Below, one piece after another: positions 1-12,100 of a stretch of DNA of 64,000 nt. The notes below the pieces were generated by a model. The model saw only the letters and a list, made by a program, of their open reading frames with translations. It was not told the DNA's origin and did not search any database. Each line of letters begins with the position of its first letter. Positions within the stretch are counted from its first letter, which is position 1. Source of the stretch: Stichopus chloronotus (taxonomy: Eukaryota; Echinodermata; Holothuroidea; Aspidochirotida; Stichopodidae); the NCBI GenBank assembly GCA_021234535.1, contig CM037830.1, positions 37,572,937 to 37,636,936 of the forward strand, read 5' to 3'. Position numbers and translations under genes: made by a program.

Positions 1-499
1 TTACTGTACCTTCGTCGATGGCGTACTACTGATGACACTCCTAATCTAAAATTTGAGAGCAGAAACCGGTCTAGTTTGGTCCTAAGAACCATTCTTGTCG
101 CAATACTACATCAAAAGTAAGGTTACTTCACCTAAAAGGTGAAAATGCTCCTAAGAAGGACATGCATAAAGACATGTATACCTCAGGGCATAACCTAACG
201 AATTCTCATCAGGGTTCTTGGTCGTACTGCTGCGTTAGATAGTGAACCTCTAATCTCTAACCTCTAATCTCTAATTACCTTACAGTAGCTCCCAGCAGTC
301 TTTATTGATAGGCTACCATACCACATGTCTTGACTTTTATTGACAGTTTACTGATTGAAATTATCATAGGAATTAGTCCCCCTCCCCCATTGCCCTTTGC
401 TGATACGAAAATGTGGGTAAGCCTACTGCCCTCAACTGATACAGAAATTCCATATGAATAACATGGTGCTTGTGAGTGCCCTCATATAGAGTCGGCCTA
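1..499. other. Unannotated flank
   Basis: No convincing coding exon is visible. From about 400 the sequence begins to resemble the neighbouring 45-bp repeat in diverged form (motifs like GATACGAAAATGT and ATATGAATA), so the minisatellite probably once extended further left. Confidence 0.4.
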
Positions 500-886
500 C
501 GAAATATTCTGTGTGAATAGTGACCCCCTTTCAGGTGTCTTTCTCCCTACGAACATTTCCGTGTGAATAGTGCTTCCAAGTATCCTTATTCGTTCGAAAA
601 TGTCCGTGTGAATAGTGCTTTCATGTGTCCTTATTCGTACGGAAATTTCCGTGTGAATAGTGCTTTCATGTGTCCTTATTCGTACGGAAATGTCCGTGTG
701 AAAAGTGCTTTCATGTGTCCTTATTCGTACGGAAATGTCCGTGTGAATAGTGCTTTCAGGTGTCCTTATTCGTACGGAAATTTCCTTGTGAATAGTGCTT
801 TCATGTGTCCTTATTCGTACGGAAATGTCTGTGTGAATAGTGCTTTCATGTGTCCTTATTCGTACGGAAATGTCCGTGTGAATAGG
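500..886. repeat. 45-bp minisatellite, about 8 copies
   Basis: A unit of 45 bp (starting TGCTTTCATGTGTCCTTATT and ending TCCGTGTGAATAG) repeats about eight times. The central five or six copies are nearly identical and the left copies are degenerate. Because 45 is divisible by three and the unit has no stop in two frames, both strands stay open across the array, giving 15-residue periodic translations. Each unit contains a small inverted repeat, ACGGA-AATG-TCCGT. There is no splice context, start context or recognisable domain, so I read this as a minisatellite rather than a repeat protein. Confidence 0.85.
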
Positions 887-889
887 CCC

Positions 890-3800
890 CACCTAAAAAA
901 AAACGAGGAGTCCACTGAGCCTCCAGTTCCAAGTGGAGGTGCAGTAGTAGTGGCTTCTTATGTACATTCGTGTGTTATTTGCCATGGTTGCATATATACA
1001 CTTATGTGTTATTTTATAGTGCTTTGATTTGCGACTGCGCCTCCAGAGGCTCAGTGAGGTCTCATATTGTATTTTGTATTCTGTATTTGTACCTTGGCAT
1101 TGGTTGGCACAGTATCTCCACATCAGCTGTGCATCTGTACTGTACACAACTCATTGGACAACTGCAAAATAGTTGCTAGGCACTGTTGCTTTCATGCAGT
1201 GCCAGAGATGCGTTCTGATGTGTGGTTTTTAGACATGTTTTGTTAAAAATGAACTGCTCTAGACCTACAGGTACACTTTAAGTGAGTATAATTACTTTCA
1301 GAGGGTCTTCTTTCCAAGTAAAGTCACCGTCAAGCGAGTAACAACAATCTCAGTCAGCCCTGTAGAGGACAGGAGTCAAACTGTAATTAACTTAAACATC
1401 ACAGTACCTCAGACAATGACTCAAAGCGACTAGTAGCTAGCATTTTACAGGTTCACTGTGACTCTGACTGAAGATATTAATCTATATCATTCTCATGGTT
1501 GTTCCCTCCCACATCAACTCCTACTCCACCTGAAAATACAAGTCAAATTTCACTGTGACTCCTAACTCCAGTAGCAGGTACACTGCAATTATAGTCATTG
1601 CGACCCTGATTCCCGGCTAACCAATAGATGCATCATTTCTCATGTGACTTCCACCTCTAGATATGCCAGAGGTGGCTGTCTGTCCCAGTTCTTGCATGGC
1701 CCCATCAACATCTTATGCCGGTGGGCTACTTTAAACCAGAACTCTGAATCCACCTGATAATGCGTGTCAAACAAAGAGGCGGCTCCGACTCCAGGAGCAA
1801 GTACGTGCCTTTACTCAGTCACTGACACTCTGCCTCCAGTCTAAAAATAACACTGATAGATACATGATTCTCATGCCATCCTACCTCAACTCCAGTTCCA
1901 CTTGAAAATGCGTGTTTGTGAAAGTAAAGAGCACTTGCATATTTCAATCGCTGTGACTCCCAGTCCAGTCTTGGATGCTTTATTCTCTTTATTCCTCCCA
2001 CCTCGACTCTGACTCCAGTTATAAATCCACGACTCTATTGAAAGGGATGAAGTTCAAAATGAAGGTTGTGAAAGAGGCTCTATTTACAGTATTGTAGCCT
2101 CAACTGAAATGTCATTCTGCCATTGGTACCTTCCACCAGACATCGCATTTTGTGGCTTTTTACTCAGTCATTAGGTAAATACGTACCACTGTGTAGCACT
2201 CTTATTTTTCTGATCACATTCTCCCAATCACATTTCCAACAGTGCTTGATGTAGTGTCCTGGCAATCATGAGGCACACTTGTCACAGCACTCACAGTCTA
2301 GTAAATTTGTTTCACTGAATGTGGACGATGTACTCAGGCGGTGTTCAAAAGCTTTGAAGAATTGTCTGCATATGACGTAGTAAAGAATCTTTCAGAAGAG
2401 ACGTTTCTGTGTTTTCAGTTGGCAATTTTGCAGGACAATTGAAAAAAAAAACTTGCAACATCTGATCAGAAACAGGTCCATGCCAAGGTTAAGTAATCCT
2501 TGGAAATCAGGTTTCTCTGTTTTCAACATCATAGCAAAGTGAGTAATTCTATCTGGTTACTTTGGTGTCTTGTTGTGTACAGTACAAGTGAATTGAGGGT
2601 GATGTGGTATTAGACAAAAAAAAAAAAATGGTAGGTTCTGAAATTCACACCTTGAATCTACATACTTAAAGTCACTAAAACTGATAGCCTACTCTAAACA
2701 ATAAAATGTGATTTAAACTGGAATTTAAGCGGGAATCCGGTTTCTTGGAAATCATAAGAAAAAGTTTGAAAATCGCTTTTTAAGGCATTTGAGCACAAAG
2801 TCGGTGACATTTGTATAGCTGAACTGCTGCTGATTGGTCTATATTAAACCATTTTCATTATCATTATATCCCCGATGAACCTTTTAGGAAAACCCCAGCC
2901 AAAAATTCAACATCAGAAATGTGTTGCATGAGAATTTGGTGGAACTGGTACACGTCGTACTGTAACTCCGGATTAACACCGATAACACAGAAATTGTACA
3001 GAAGGAAAGATCTTATTGAAAATACTTTTTGAAATTCCCTCAGCAAATAGAAAAAGTCAGTATCTTCTTCCATTTTTGAGTTATGAGCAATTTTGTGTTT
3101 TAAACTGTTAATTTTTAACCTGACCTTAGCTGCCTCCTACATCTGTGGAAAAAGATTTTTAGGTTATCCTGCTGCTACAGCTATCCAATGTAATCCAGTT
3201 TCATTCCTTAATTAATGGGCTTATAGTTACTTCAATCAGGATGGCCAGTTTTATGTGGGGTAACCAGTCAAATTGTTGCCCAAATCACCTGAAACAATGC
3301 CAACAAAACTAGCTCCTATTTGAGGAAACTTGACCCTGTATTTTGACAGTGTTACACTTGTCAATGTTTTCAACACACTGTAATTCGATATACATCATTA
3401 CATATTCAATCTATGTTGCTAAAAATGGAGAGTACATTGTGGACCTGTTAACGTCCCACTCGGGTGACTATCAAAATGGGAAAAAAATTCTTCAAATTTC
3501 TGGTGTATAAATTTCGGATGTAAAAATTCTTCAAATTTTGGGTGTATAATAGTTATTTCAATTAGGCCCCAAAAATGCATGCACCTTTAATTTTCACCAG
3601 TCCACAAAGGTTAAAAAACCCAAGTTTGCCAATTATGGCTTTTAAAATGCCAAACTGGCAACCCTGACTACAACAATAGGCAGGCAGGCACACTCTGTGG
3701 AAGAGAAGCTTTTCTGCATTAATTCTGCTGTGAATTGTGACAAACAGGGACACTTTTATATCACGGAATTGAGGCCACTAACAAGGACAATTTCATTCAC

Positions 3801-6800
3801 ATCAGTGCATAAGTTGGATTGGGAATTCCCTTAAATTATGCTCATGAGCAACGTTCTTGGCCTTGCATCTAATTATGAACGTTAGTCCTGCCTGCCACTT
3901 GCATTTCATGATTGGCTGTTAAAAATTGTGGCAAGGAAAGTCAATGAATCAATCTAGTAACTTGTATCCAGTATCTTTCACTGCAAGGCTGTCAGTCATT
4001 TTACACTAAGGTCTTTAGGACAAGGCATAGATAGCTTGCAGAGGAGCTGAGGAGTTGAACAACAGGTGAAAATTTCCCCGTTGAAAAAGTACTGCAACAT
4101 TGACTCGCTCTCTTCGAACGACAAAAGTACCGCACAATGCACATACAGTAGTGTGCTTGTATCATGAAAGTTACGTTGTTTGTGGATGAAAGCGGCAATG
4201 AAAGTGAATTTGTTTGTATTTCTGGAAGATACGCAGCGTAACATGACAAGTTTTCAACAGTCTTATGAGATGAAATAATTTGTAAGTAATGTATAGTAAT
4301 CAGATCACCTGACATAAGAATTTCTAGGCCGCAAATGGTGACTGGATATGATAACACATGATCGCATCGGCAAAAAGTTGGTGCCTGATTTAGTTGCTGT
4401 ATGCAGTACTGTTCTCAAACCCTGCCGAAGCTGCACAAACGAAATATTTTACCTCGCTGTTTGATGGTTTTTTGTCAATGAATTTACATGAAGACATGAA
4501 TACAAGTTACTGCATTACTACCACAGTATGTAGGGCACAAAGCCTGATGTTTTTATCACATTGAACAAGACACTGAACCTTGAACACATGGACAGTCATC
4601 CATGGTACTTTGGGTAACCCCGGTTCTGATGCGCTGCCATAACCACTACTGATTTTCCTGGTACCACCGAACCATAACCTACACATTAAATTTGAGGACA
4701 GCAAACATGACATGAAAAACATAGAGTGTTTATGAGGGGATGTTTATTGGAGTAAATAGTGTTGTCACAGTTTATCAAAGGCACAAATTGACTATGATTA
4801 CCGGCCTATACACTGTGACTTTTCACATATGTACCTAGTTTGCAAAATTTTGAAGAAAACCTGTGTTGTCGATTTTATTGATATTTTAAAATCGATGTAT
4901 GGATATTGATGTTTTCAGTGTCGAAGGACCTCATGACTAATGGAGTTTTGCTTTACATGGCATGTGTATTTCATTTTCTATATAGGTGACTATGTGTTTG
5001 GTAAGTTTTATCTAGTACTGTGTGCTGCCACAGCTTACTATAGGTGCAAAACAAAATGTCAAGTTTCACCCCCTCCCCCTCACTTTTGGGAGATTAGATT
5101 GGTGGAGTATCATTCTTAACAAAATTGTATCTTGCCTCAGAAAGTGATTCAGGCTTGACTGCACTATCCCAGAATGGGTATCACTGAGGACTTAAACAAG
5201 TGTATAAAATTAAATCATCTTATATTTGTAACTTCATCAGGCTCAAGTGATTAATGAATCACTACCCCAGATCCTTTTCTTCACACCATTCATCTTGTTA
5301 GCAAATTCAGGCCTACCAACATGCCCAGTAATAATTGAAAGTTCCTGATATTTAAGAGCTTATACCAGTCATTACACCACTGACATAAGGTTTAAGGACA
5401 CCTCTGAAGCTAAAACAGTCATGTCATCAGAAAGTCAAAACACATGCCAAAACTTTGACATCATTACCAAACTTTGTAGGATTGCATATGTACAGATATT
5501 TTCCTCAATGTCATTTATGAGGATGATGAAACTTAACCTAAATCAGAACCTTTGCAGTTTTCTCCTGCAATCAACCTACCATCAGGTGGATAGTTGTCAT
5601 ACCACCTAGAAGCACCCACTCCTTTCTATTTCAAAACCAAACCTCAGTCCAGTTTCAGGGAATACCCCCTAGTGGTGTAAAGCTTGGAAATGACACAACA
5701 GTGGGGAGTGCTCGTGTGAATGCTTTCTGCAAGTCCAGATGGACAACATCAGCACTACAGAGTCTCTAATCAACATAACCAGTAATTGTTAACTGTTGCC
5801 TTCCAAACTGAAAGCAAAATACTAGTATGCTGAAACAAGTTTTCTTCCTTCTGTTTCGTAATTCTGGTATAGCATGACCTCAAAATAGGTAAAAGAATAT
5901 ATTGAAAATAAACAGAAATGTTTTGTAATTAGTTGCAGGCATAATAGAGTAATTCAGGTCACAACTTGCAAAACAAAGTTCAGCCATGGGTATGAATTAA
6001 TGGGTATGAAATTTGTTAGATCTCACTGAACTAATAAATCCAGGATAAAAAATGTTTATAATGATGTCAAGTGAAGTTTGTGTCTACTTTGCAACAATGT
6101 CACCTTGACACTTTTCTCATGTCAATGTTGAATGATGAAACAAACCTGTGTGCAAATTGTGAAAGTCAGATGATTTAACCGCAAAGTTTGTGCAAACATA
6201 CGTATTATGTGCATTACCGCCATGAATTATGGCCACTTTGGCCAGTCATAGTTTGGTGGTAGGATTCAAGCATAATGCTTAGGAAAGGCATTAACATGGA
6301 TATTTGTTTTCTATGTTGGCCCTGCAAGGCATGTGCACCCTTGTTTCCTTTGATGTTGCCATGAGCAACATGTGATCTCCCTATTTACTACACAATTCAA
6401 GGGCAAAATGTACACTGTATACGTAGAACTTGAAAAGGTGCTGCAGCACAGTATTAACTCAGTCTTTTGGTTGTCTCTTTCAGTATTTGTACACCTTCCA
6501 GTGGTTGATTGCTCTAGCTAGAATTGAACTTCTCTGACATTGTATAGGACTGTCTAGCTGTACGTACTCTGTCTGTTGATGTTCTACTCTGGATTTTGTG
6601 TAGTGTAAGCTACAATCTTGGACAAAATACCTTGGGACACCCCGCGCCCCCCGTTCAATGTTGGCCATAGGATTGCTCTTCAAAAGGTACATTCACTTCT
6701 ATAGCGCAACATTGGAAAGGGGCGGGAGGTTTCATGTTATCCTCTCACCTGAAATTCAGTAATATATTTGCAATGTACGACAAAGTGTCCCAACAATTTT

Positions 6801-7300
6801 GTCCAAGATTGTAGATTCTTACACTGTGTTAAATTAAGATGTGCTGTTACTCCTGAGTTTTCAAAAGTATACCAAAGTACTGGCTGTGCTTCTGACAGTT
6901 CTAGAATGCTATAGAAACTACCATACCAAGGTCTGTTTGTCCAAAGTAGCATACTTTTCAAACAAAAGTTTTTGCATAGGAGTTTCATTGTACGGTAGGT
7001 TATTTTCAGTGCCGTACATTTTTCACAGGGCCTGTTTCCGCTAATTTTTTAGCTGAAAAACTAAATCACTCTGCTTCTACTATAATTAATACTCTAATGA
7101 ATGAAATTTCTCCTTAAAGAAATGTGGCACAGGTGCTGTTTTTCAGCCTGGTATCAAATGGAAGAGAACGAGAGAAGATTAACGATGAAGGGTACTTTTC
7201 ACCTTCAAACAGCAAAGCCTGCTTTAAACCATGTATGGGTCTTTAGGAATATACTAAGCCATTGCTCCGCAAACAGTGGTGGCTCAAACAGATTTAACAA
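890..7300. other. Intergenic / upstream region without recognisable gene
   Basis: About 6.4 kb with only short open frames lacking domain similarity. 1430-2040 contains loosely repeated phrases (ACTCC, CACCTGAAAATNCGTGTCAAA) suggesting an old degenerate repeat. A non-coding 5' exon of ATRIP may lie here, because the first coding exon begins at an apparent splice acceptor, but I cannot place it. Confidence 0.4.
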
Positions 7301-7306
7301 CCTTAA

Positions 7307-7868
7307 AAGGATGGTCTAGCCGCAAATTTAGCTTGGATATGTTGAAGAATAAGTTTATCCAACCATTCTGGTGAAACTTCAATTCAGTTCCAATGTGTGG
7401 TTCTCAAGTTATTACCAGTTAAAGTTACCCTCTTTTCTACCAACGGTGAACGTGAGGCAAGCAGTAGTAACATCATCTCCTCACATGGCTGAATAGTCTT
7501 TTGTTTTCTTTATTATTGAATTTATTATTTCGACCTTGAAATCAATAGGTGGTCAGCTTAGGTACTACTTATGTGAAGGTCGCAAAACTCTCATACCCCT
7601 CATACATTCACATTATGATAGCACTGGATATTGAAGTATTAAATTTGGTGTAAAGTCTAAAGAAAAACATAGAATGCTTTAGCAATGTGGGGAGATGACA
7701 TCACTCCTGCTTGCTTCAAGTCAACTATCGGTAACAAATGTGGTAACTTCAACTGCTCATATCTCGGGAACCACACTTGGGAATTGAATGGAAGTTTCAC
7801 TGTCTATAATTTTCAGATTAACTTACTCTTCAACATTTCAAAGCTATATTTGTGGCTAGACCATCCTT
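7307..7868. mobile_element. Fold-back MITE with TTAA flanks
   Basis: The ends are long imperfect inverted repeats. AAGGATGGTCTAGCC at 7307 matches GGCTAGACCATCCTT ending at 7868, and similarity continues inward for about 185 bp on each side (left arm to about 7488, right arm from about 7683), leaving a loop of about 195 bp. TTAA lies immediately outside both ends (7303-7306 and 7869-7872), fitting a target duplication of a TTAA-specific transposase such as the piggyBac superfamily. No transposase frame is present, so it is non-autonomous. It ends about 0.5 kb before the first ATRIP coding exon. Confidence 0.85.
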
Positions 7869-8375
7869 TTAAGATCACAGGTAGATCCATGCATTGTCTC
7901 CATCTGACTATTGTTTAGCACACTGGCTAGGCTCAATTCTTCCTTGTGCTCTCTGAAATGCTTTGCAAAATGTTACTGAACTGCTTGTTGACATAGTATA
8001 GTTGGTGTTATTACTGATTTGTAGGAAGATGGATGGAAAGACAGATAAATAGGCAGAAAGACAGACTAATAGAAAAGACAGAGAGAGATTAATAAGCAGG
8101 AATATTTGTCATTGCTAGATTGCCGCCCACGACCGCCAACATTAATAACATCCTTGAACATTGATGTTCATTGATCTCTGGGGTTGTTTTTAGAGTGCAT
8201 TGACTTTTTGGCAAAACCCATTGACAGAGGTGTGCAAGGAACTTATTTGGATATACTTGAAGTGATAATGCTATGTAGGCTGGTTAGATCAAAACTATTG
8301 ATGTTGTGATTAACATTCACAGAAACATAGTATATAGCCTTCTATGTTTTCTTGTTCTTGTATTTAGAGAAGCTA

Positions 8376-9119
8376 ATGGCTGTTAATCCATTGTTCTCTG
8401 GGCCTGGTCAGTCCTCCAGAAATCGTCAACATAGACTTCCACCAGTCCATCATTCTCAGAGTAACTACCAGTTTACATCCTCACTACACACTCAGGAATT
8501 TGAGATGATGGATTCAGCTGTTCCAAGGAAGAAACTTCGGCTGAATTCAGGTGGGACCATGGACACAGACCAGGATGAAGATCCATTTGAAGATTTTGAG
8601 GAAAGTTTCACAGCAGATGATTTGGAGGCTATCGACATGATTGCCTCTCAAGCACTCTCCCAGGCCCCTCCAAACTCAACTAATTCTTTCAGGAAGGTAG
8701 GTTCTTCAACATCTTCAAGGTATCCATCGGTCAAGCAGTTCAACAATGCAAAGGCCCAAAAAGGACTTCATCCCTCCAATGGTGCCAAAGTGGAAAGACC
8801 GGTAGCCCCCAACGTTCTGCGACCAAGAGAGCATCCTGTCCAGACAAACCTTAACATTCCATTCCATCAGATCAAAAACAGACCTGTAAAGACTCCATCC
8901 AGTCAGGTCATCACCACTGGCAACATCTTTTCGAAAAAGAAGTCAGCTGCGGGAGGAGTCGACGGCAACGTGAGGGATGAGTTGACTCCTCCGAAAGGGA
9001 CGACCGCGGTAGACAGTTCAGCCCGTCCAGGGGGTCCTCAGGATGAATTCTCCCCAGTTCAAAAATTGCAACAGGAAGTGGAGAGATATAAAGCTGAAAC
9101 AGAACATTTAAATCAAAAG
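8376..9119 (+). CDS. ATRIP: ATRIP coding exon 1 (RPA-binding region, linker, coiled-coil start)
   Basis: Residues 1-248. It contains the acidic RPA-recruitment motif, a long low-complexity linker rich in Ser, Pro and Lys, and the first heptads of the coiled coil (VQKLQQEVERYKAETEHL). It ends AAG|GTTTGT in phase 0. An internal AAG|GTAGGT donor at 8696/8697, also phase 0, could produce a shorter in-frame isoform. Confidence 0.92.
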
Positions 9120-12100
9120 GTTTGTGATTTAACAAAATTGTCTAAGCCATTGCCCTGATTGCTGAATTGCTGACAGTGTTTAAGCTCGTACCAGCTAGCT
9201 GGTGTGAGCTATTGTAATGGTGCGGCGTCACTCTATCTGTTCACAATTGTTCAAAATGCTTTTCCTTCGTCATGCTTTCATGCATTTGCATGAAACTTGG
9301 GCACAATGTTCCATAGGTGGTGGACCATTTGGGGTGTTGAAAAATTTTTGGTCGAAGGTCCCATGTGTGTGCACCGTTGATGGTTTGTCACAATGATGCT
9401 CAGTTATTGGTCCCTTCAGGGTGTTCAGGAATTGGTAGTCCAAGACCCCATGTGGCCCATTATGTAAAATTCTGTTTGAAATGTTGCTCCTCACACATGC
9501 ATCCATGGATTTACATTTAACTTGGACACAATAATCCTTGGGTGGTAGTTCATGTGGGGTGTATGAAAAAGTTTGTCTTAGGTCCCATGTGGACCCTATG
9601 GTCCATTTTTGGAAATTCTACAAAGTTGTTCTTCTCCTACATATTCTCTGGTGCAATGTTGGTGATTTGTCATAATGATACTCCGCTAGTGGTTCCTTTA
9701 GGGTGTTCATGAATTTGTAGTCTATGATACCTTAAGGACCGTATGGCCCATTTTATGGAATTCTGAAAATTGCTTCTTCTACCATTAAAGTGCCCCATTA
9801 AACTGTCATACACATCTCAAAAATCCCTATTGTGCATAAATGATAATTCAGTAATGGGACAGTGTCAGTTGGTTTGCTAACTGAAACTCTGTATTGCGCT
9901 CAGGTATGTTGACCAGTGGATGGACTTAAAGGGGCACTTTGAGTTGTTTCATGAACTTCAGTTAGTCTTCACAAATATATCACAAAATTTTGTGTCAAGT
10001 TTCTAGTGACTGATCAATGTTCAACTGAGAGGGTCTCATTTTGAGTCACATATAAATGGCCACTAATGAGTGAGTAGCTAATGATTTAAATTGGTTTTGG
10101 AAAACTCGTGACCATTCACTTTTCCACATTAGTACCAATTCATGTACCCACAGCCAGTACAAACCAATAAGAAAAATAAGTACAAATTGACAGTTTTCAT
10201 AATTATTGGATGTGGATAGTGATGCTACTTATAAGCATTGTAATTTGGTAGTACCCATCAAAAGTTTTACAGCTTTAATTTATTGACAAAGACTAAACTC
10301 CTGCACTGTTGGAGCACCAGTTTGTGAAATTCAGAAAATTGTGCAGTCCTACAGATTCTCTTGTACAATGTTGATGATTTGGTGTAACAGGGTCTGTAGT
10401 ATCTGGAAAAGTCTGTGAAAGTCTGTGAATTTTTTTAGGTCTTTTAAAGTCTGTGAATAGTCTGTGAATTTCATCAGTAAACTGAGCAGTCTTTGAAAAG
10501 TCTTTAAATTTGTCCATTCTTACCGTTTCATGTGTAAAGTGCCAGTTAAGAATGCAAAATTTTCTCATCCCTAAAAAACACGCATCTTTTCTTGGTCATG
10601 GAATTTTACCAAAGAGTCTTTGAAAAGTCTGTGAATTCATTTAACATTTTTGCTACGGACCTTGTGTAATGATACTCAGTGATACCTATGATTTGACATA
10701 AGTGATACATAAATGGTACCTTCAGAATGTTGAGGTATGAGCTTCTGCACCAATGGTGCTCTAGTTTTTTTTTATCAGCAGGCGCTAGTGGTTTATCATT
10801 AAGTACTGATAAGTTGCAAATTCCTTTTGAATTTCGTCTATTTCTTTTAGGTCTGCAGCTAAAAAGATAAATTTTTAACGAATTCTTTGGATGGCATTGC
10901 AAATTTTCACAATAGAGGATGGATGATTGGTAAACTTGCTAGTCATGATTCAACTTTTTTTTTACATGTCCATAGTGCAAGTAAACTGTTCTGAAATCCA
11001 TTTACCTGCATAGATTGCTGCTTATAATTTGAATGTGCATAATAATCTTAGAAGCTCACAGGTTCATTTATATTGCACAGTTCAACTTGTTCATGTCATG
11101 GGATTTAAAAAAATTTGGAGTGATGAGTTTGTATCTTGGTGTTTCATAGCACTGTATTGGGTAAAAAACTTTTCCAAATATTTCTGAATGATGTATGAAG
11201 TTTTGACGTAAAAGATGTCATCCGGTCGATAATGACCCATGTTTTGCTTGGCAATGTATTACTGTGTTTGTGTTAATGTGTTTGACAACATACAAACACT
11301 TTGGATAATGATCCCAAAATCTATCATAAAAATACTTTGCAGTGAATTCCTTTGATAAATTGTTTGTAAGTATAAATATTCCAACCAATCCTCACATAAT
11401 ATGATACATATTTATGCCTTCTCGAGAGGAGCGTACCCTAACCATTATGGTATATCTGGATATCACATCATGTTCTACTCTGCCAAAAAGATCTTCTCGA
11501 GACTAGATCATAGAACATTATGTGTAATTTGTGAGGACTAGGTGAATATTCATTACTAGCCATTAATCTTTATGTAGGCAAAAGTGCAATGAATATTGAT
11601 GAGCAGGTGCCCATTAATTTAACCGCAGGAAAATTCCACTGCTTCTTCTGTACTTTCTTATGCACCGGTTTTCACCTGTGCACATTCTTTTGGAGGTATA
11701 TACTTCATGTACTTTAATAGCCAACCTCAAACTGACCTGAATAGACACCTGCTAATCCTATTCAGTAGAAGATATTCAGGCTATTCATTTCCCTTCCGAG
11801 GTCTTTTCACCTGAGTTTCAGGTTGGCTTACATGAAGTATATACCCCTTTGGACTTCAATGAAGTAGGAGGTGTGCATTGCTGAACAGGAGGAGCTACCT
11901 AAATGTGTTGCAAGTACAAGAAGAGTTATACAAAGGCTTCAGTACTTAGGTATATTTTGTTATTCTTATAAAGTTGGACATGATTCTGTTAAATTTATAC
12001 TGTAATAGCTTTACCTGTATGTCACCCTTTTATTGATGAGCTCACTAGTAGGTGTAGGTACAGTAGATAAGTACTGTATTAGCATCAAACCCAGCTTTTG

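Noticed and set aside
497..1027. Repeat-protein reading of the 45-bp array (both strands)
   Set aside because: Openness follows from a 45-bp unit lacking stops. There is no start or splice context, no domain, and both strands are equally open.
3996..4357. Overlapping minus-strand frames of 82 and 118 codons
   Set aside because: Composition is not coding-like and no domain or splice pattern supports them.
8352..8375. Upstream ATG of the ATRIP first exon
   Set aside because: It lies before the acceptor TATTTAG (8361-8367), so it is probably intronic; the ATG at 8376 is used instead.
11380..11560. Inverted repeat around CTCGAGA and CCTCACA words
   Set aside because: Only short blocks pair (CCTCACA, TTCTCGAGA) with gaps; too weak to call an element.
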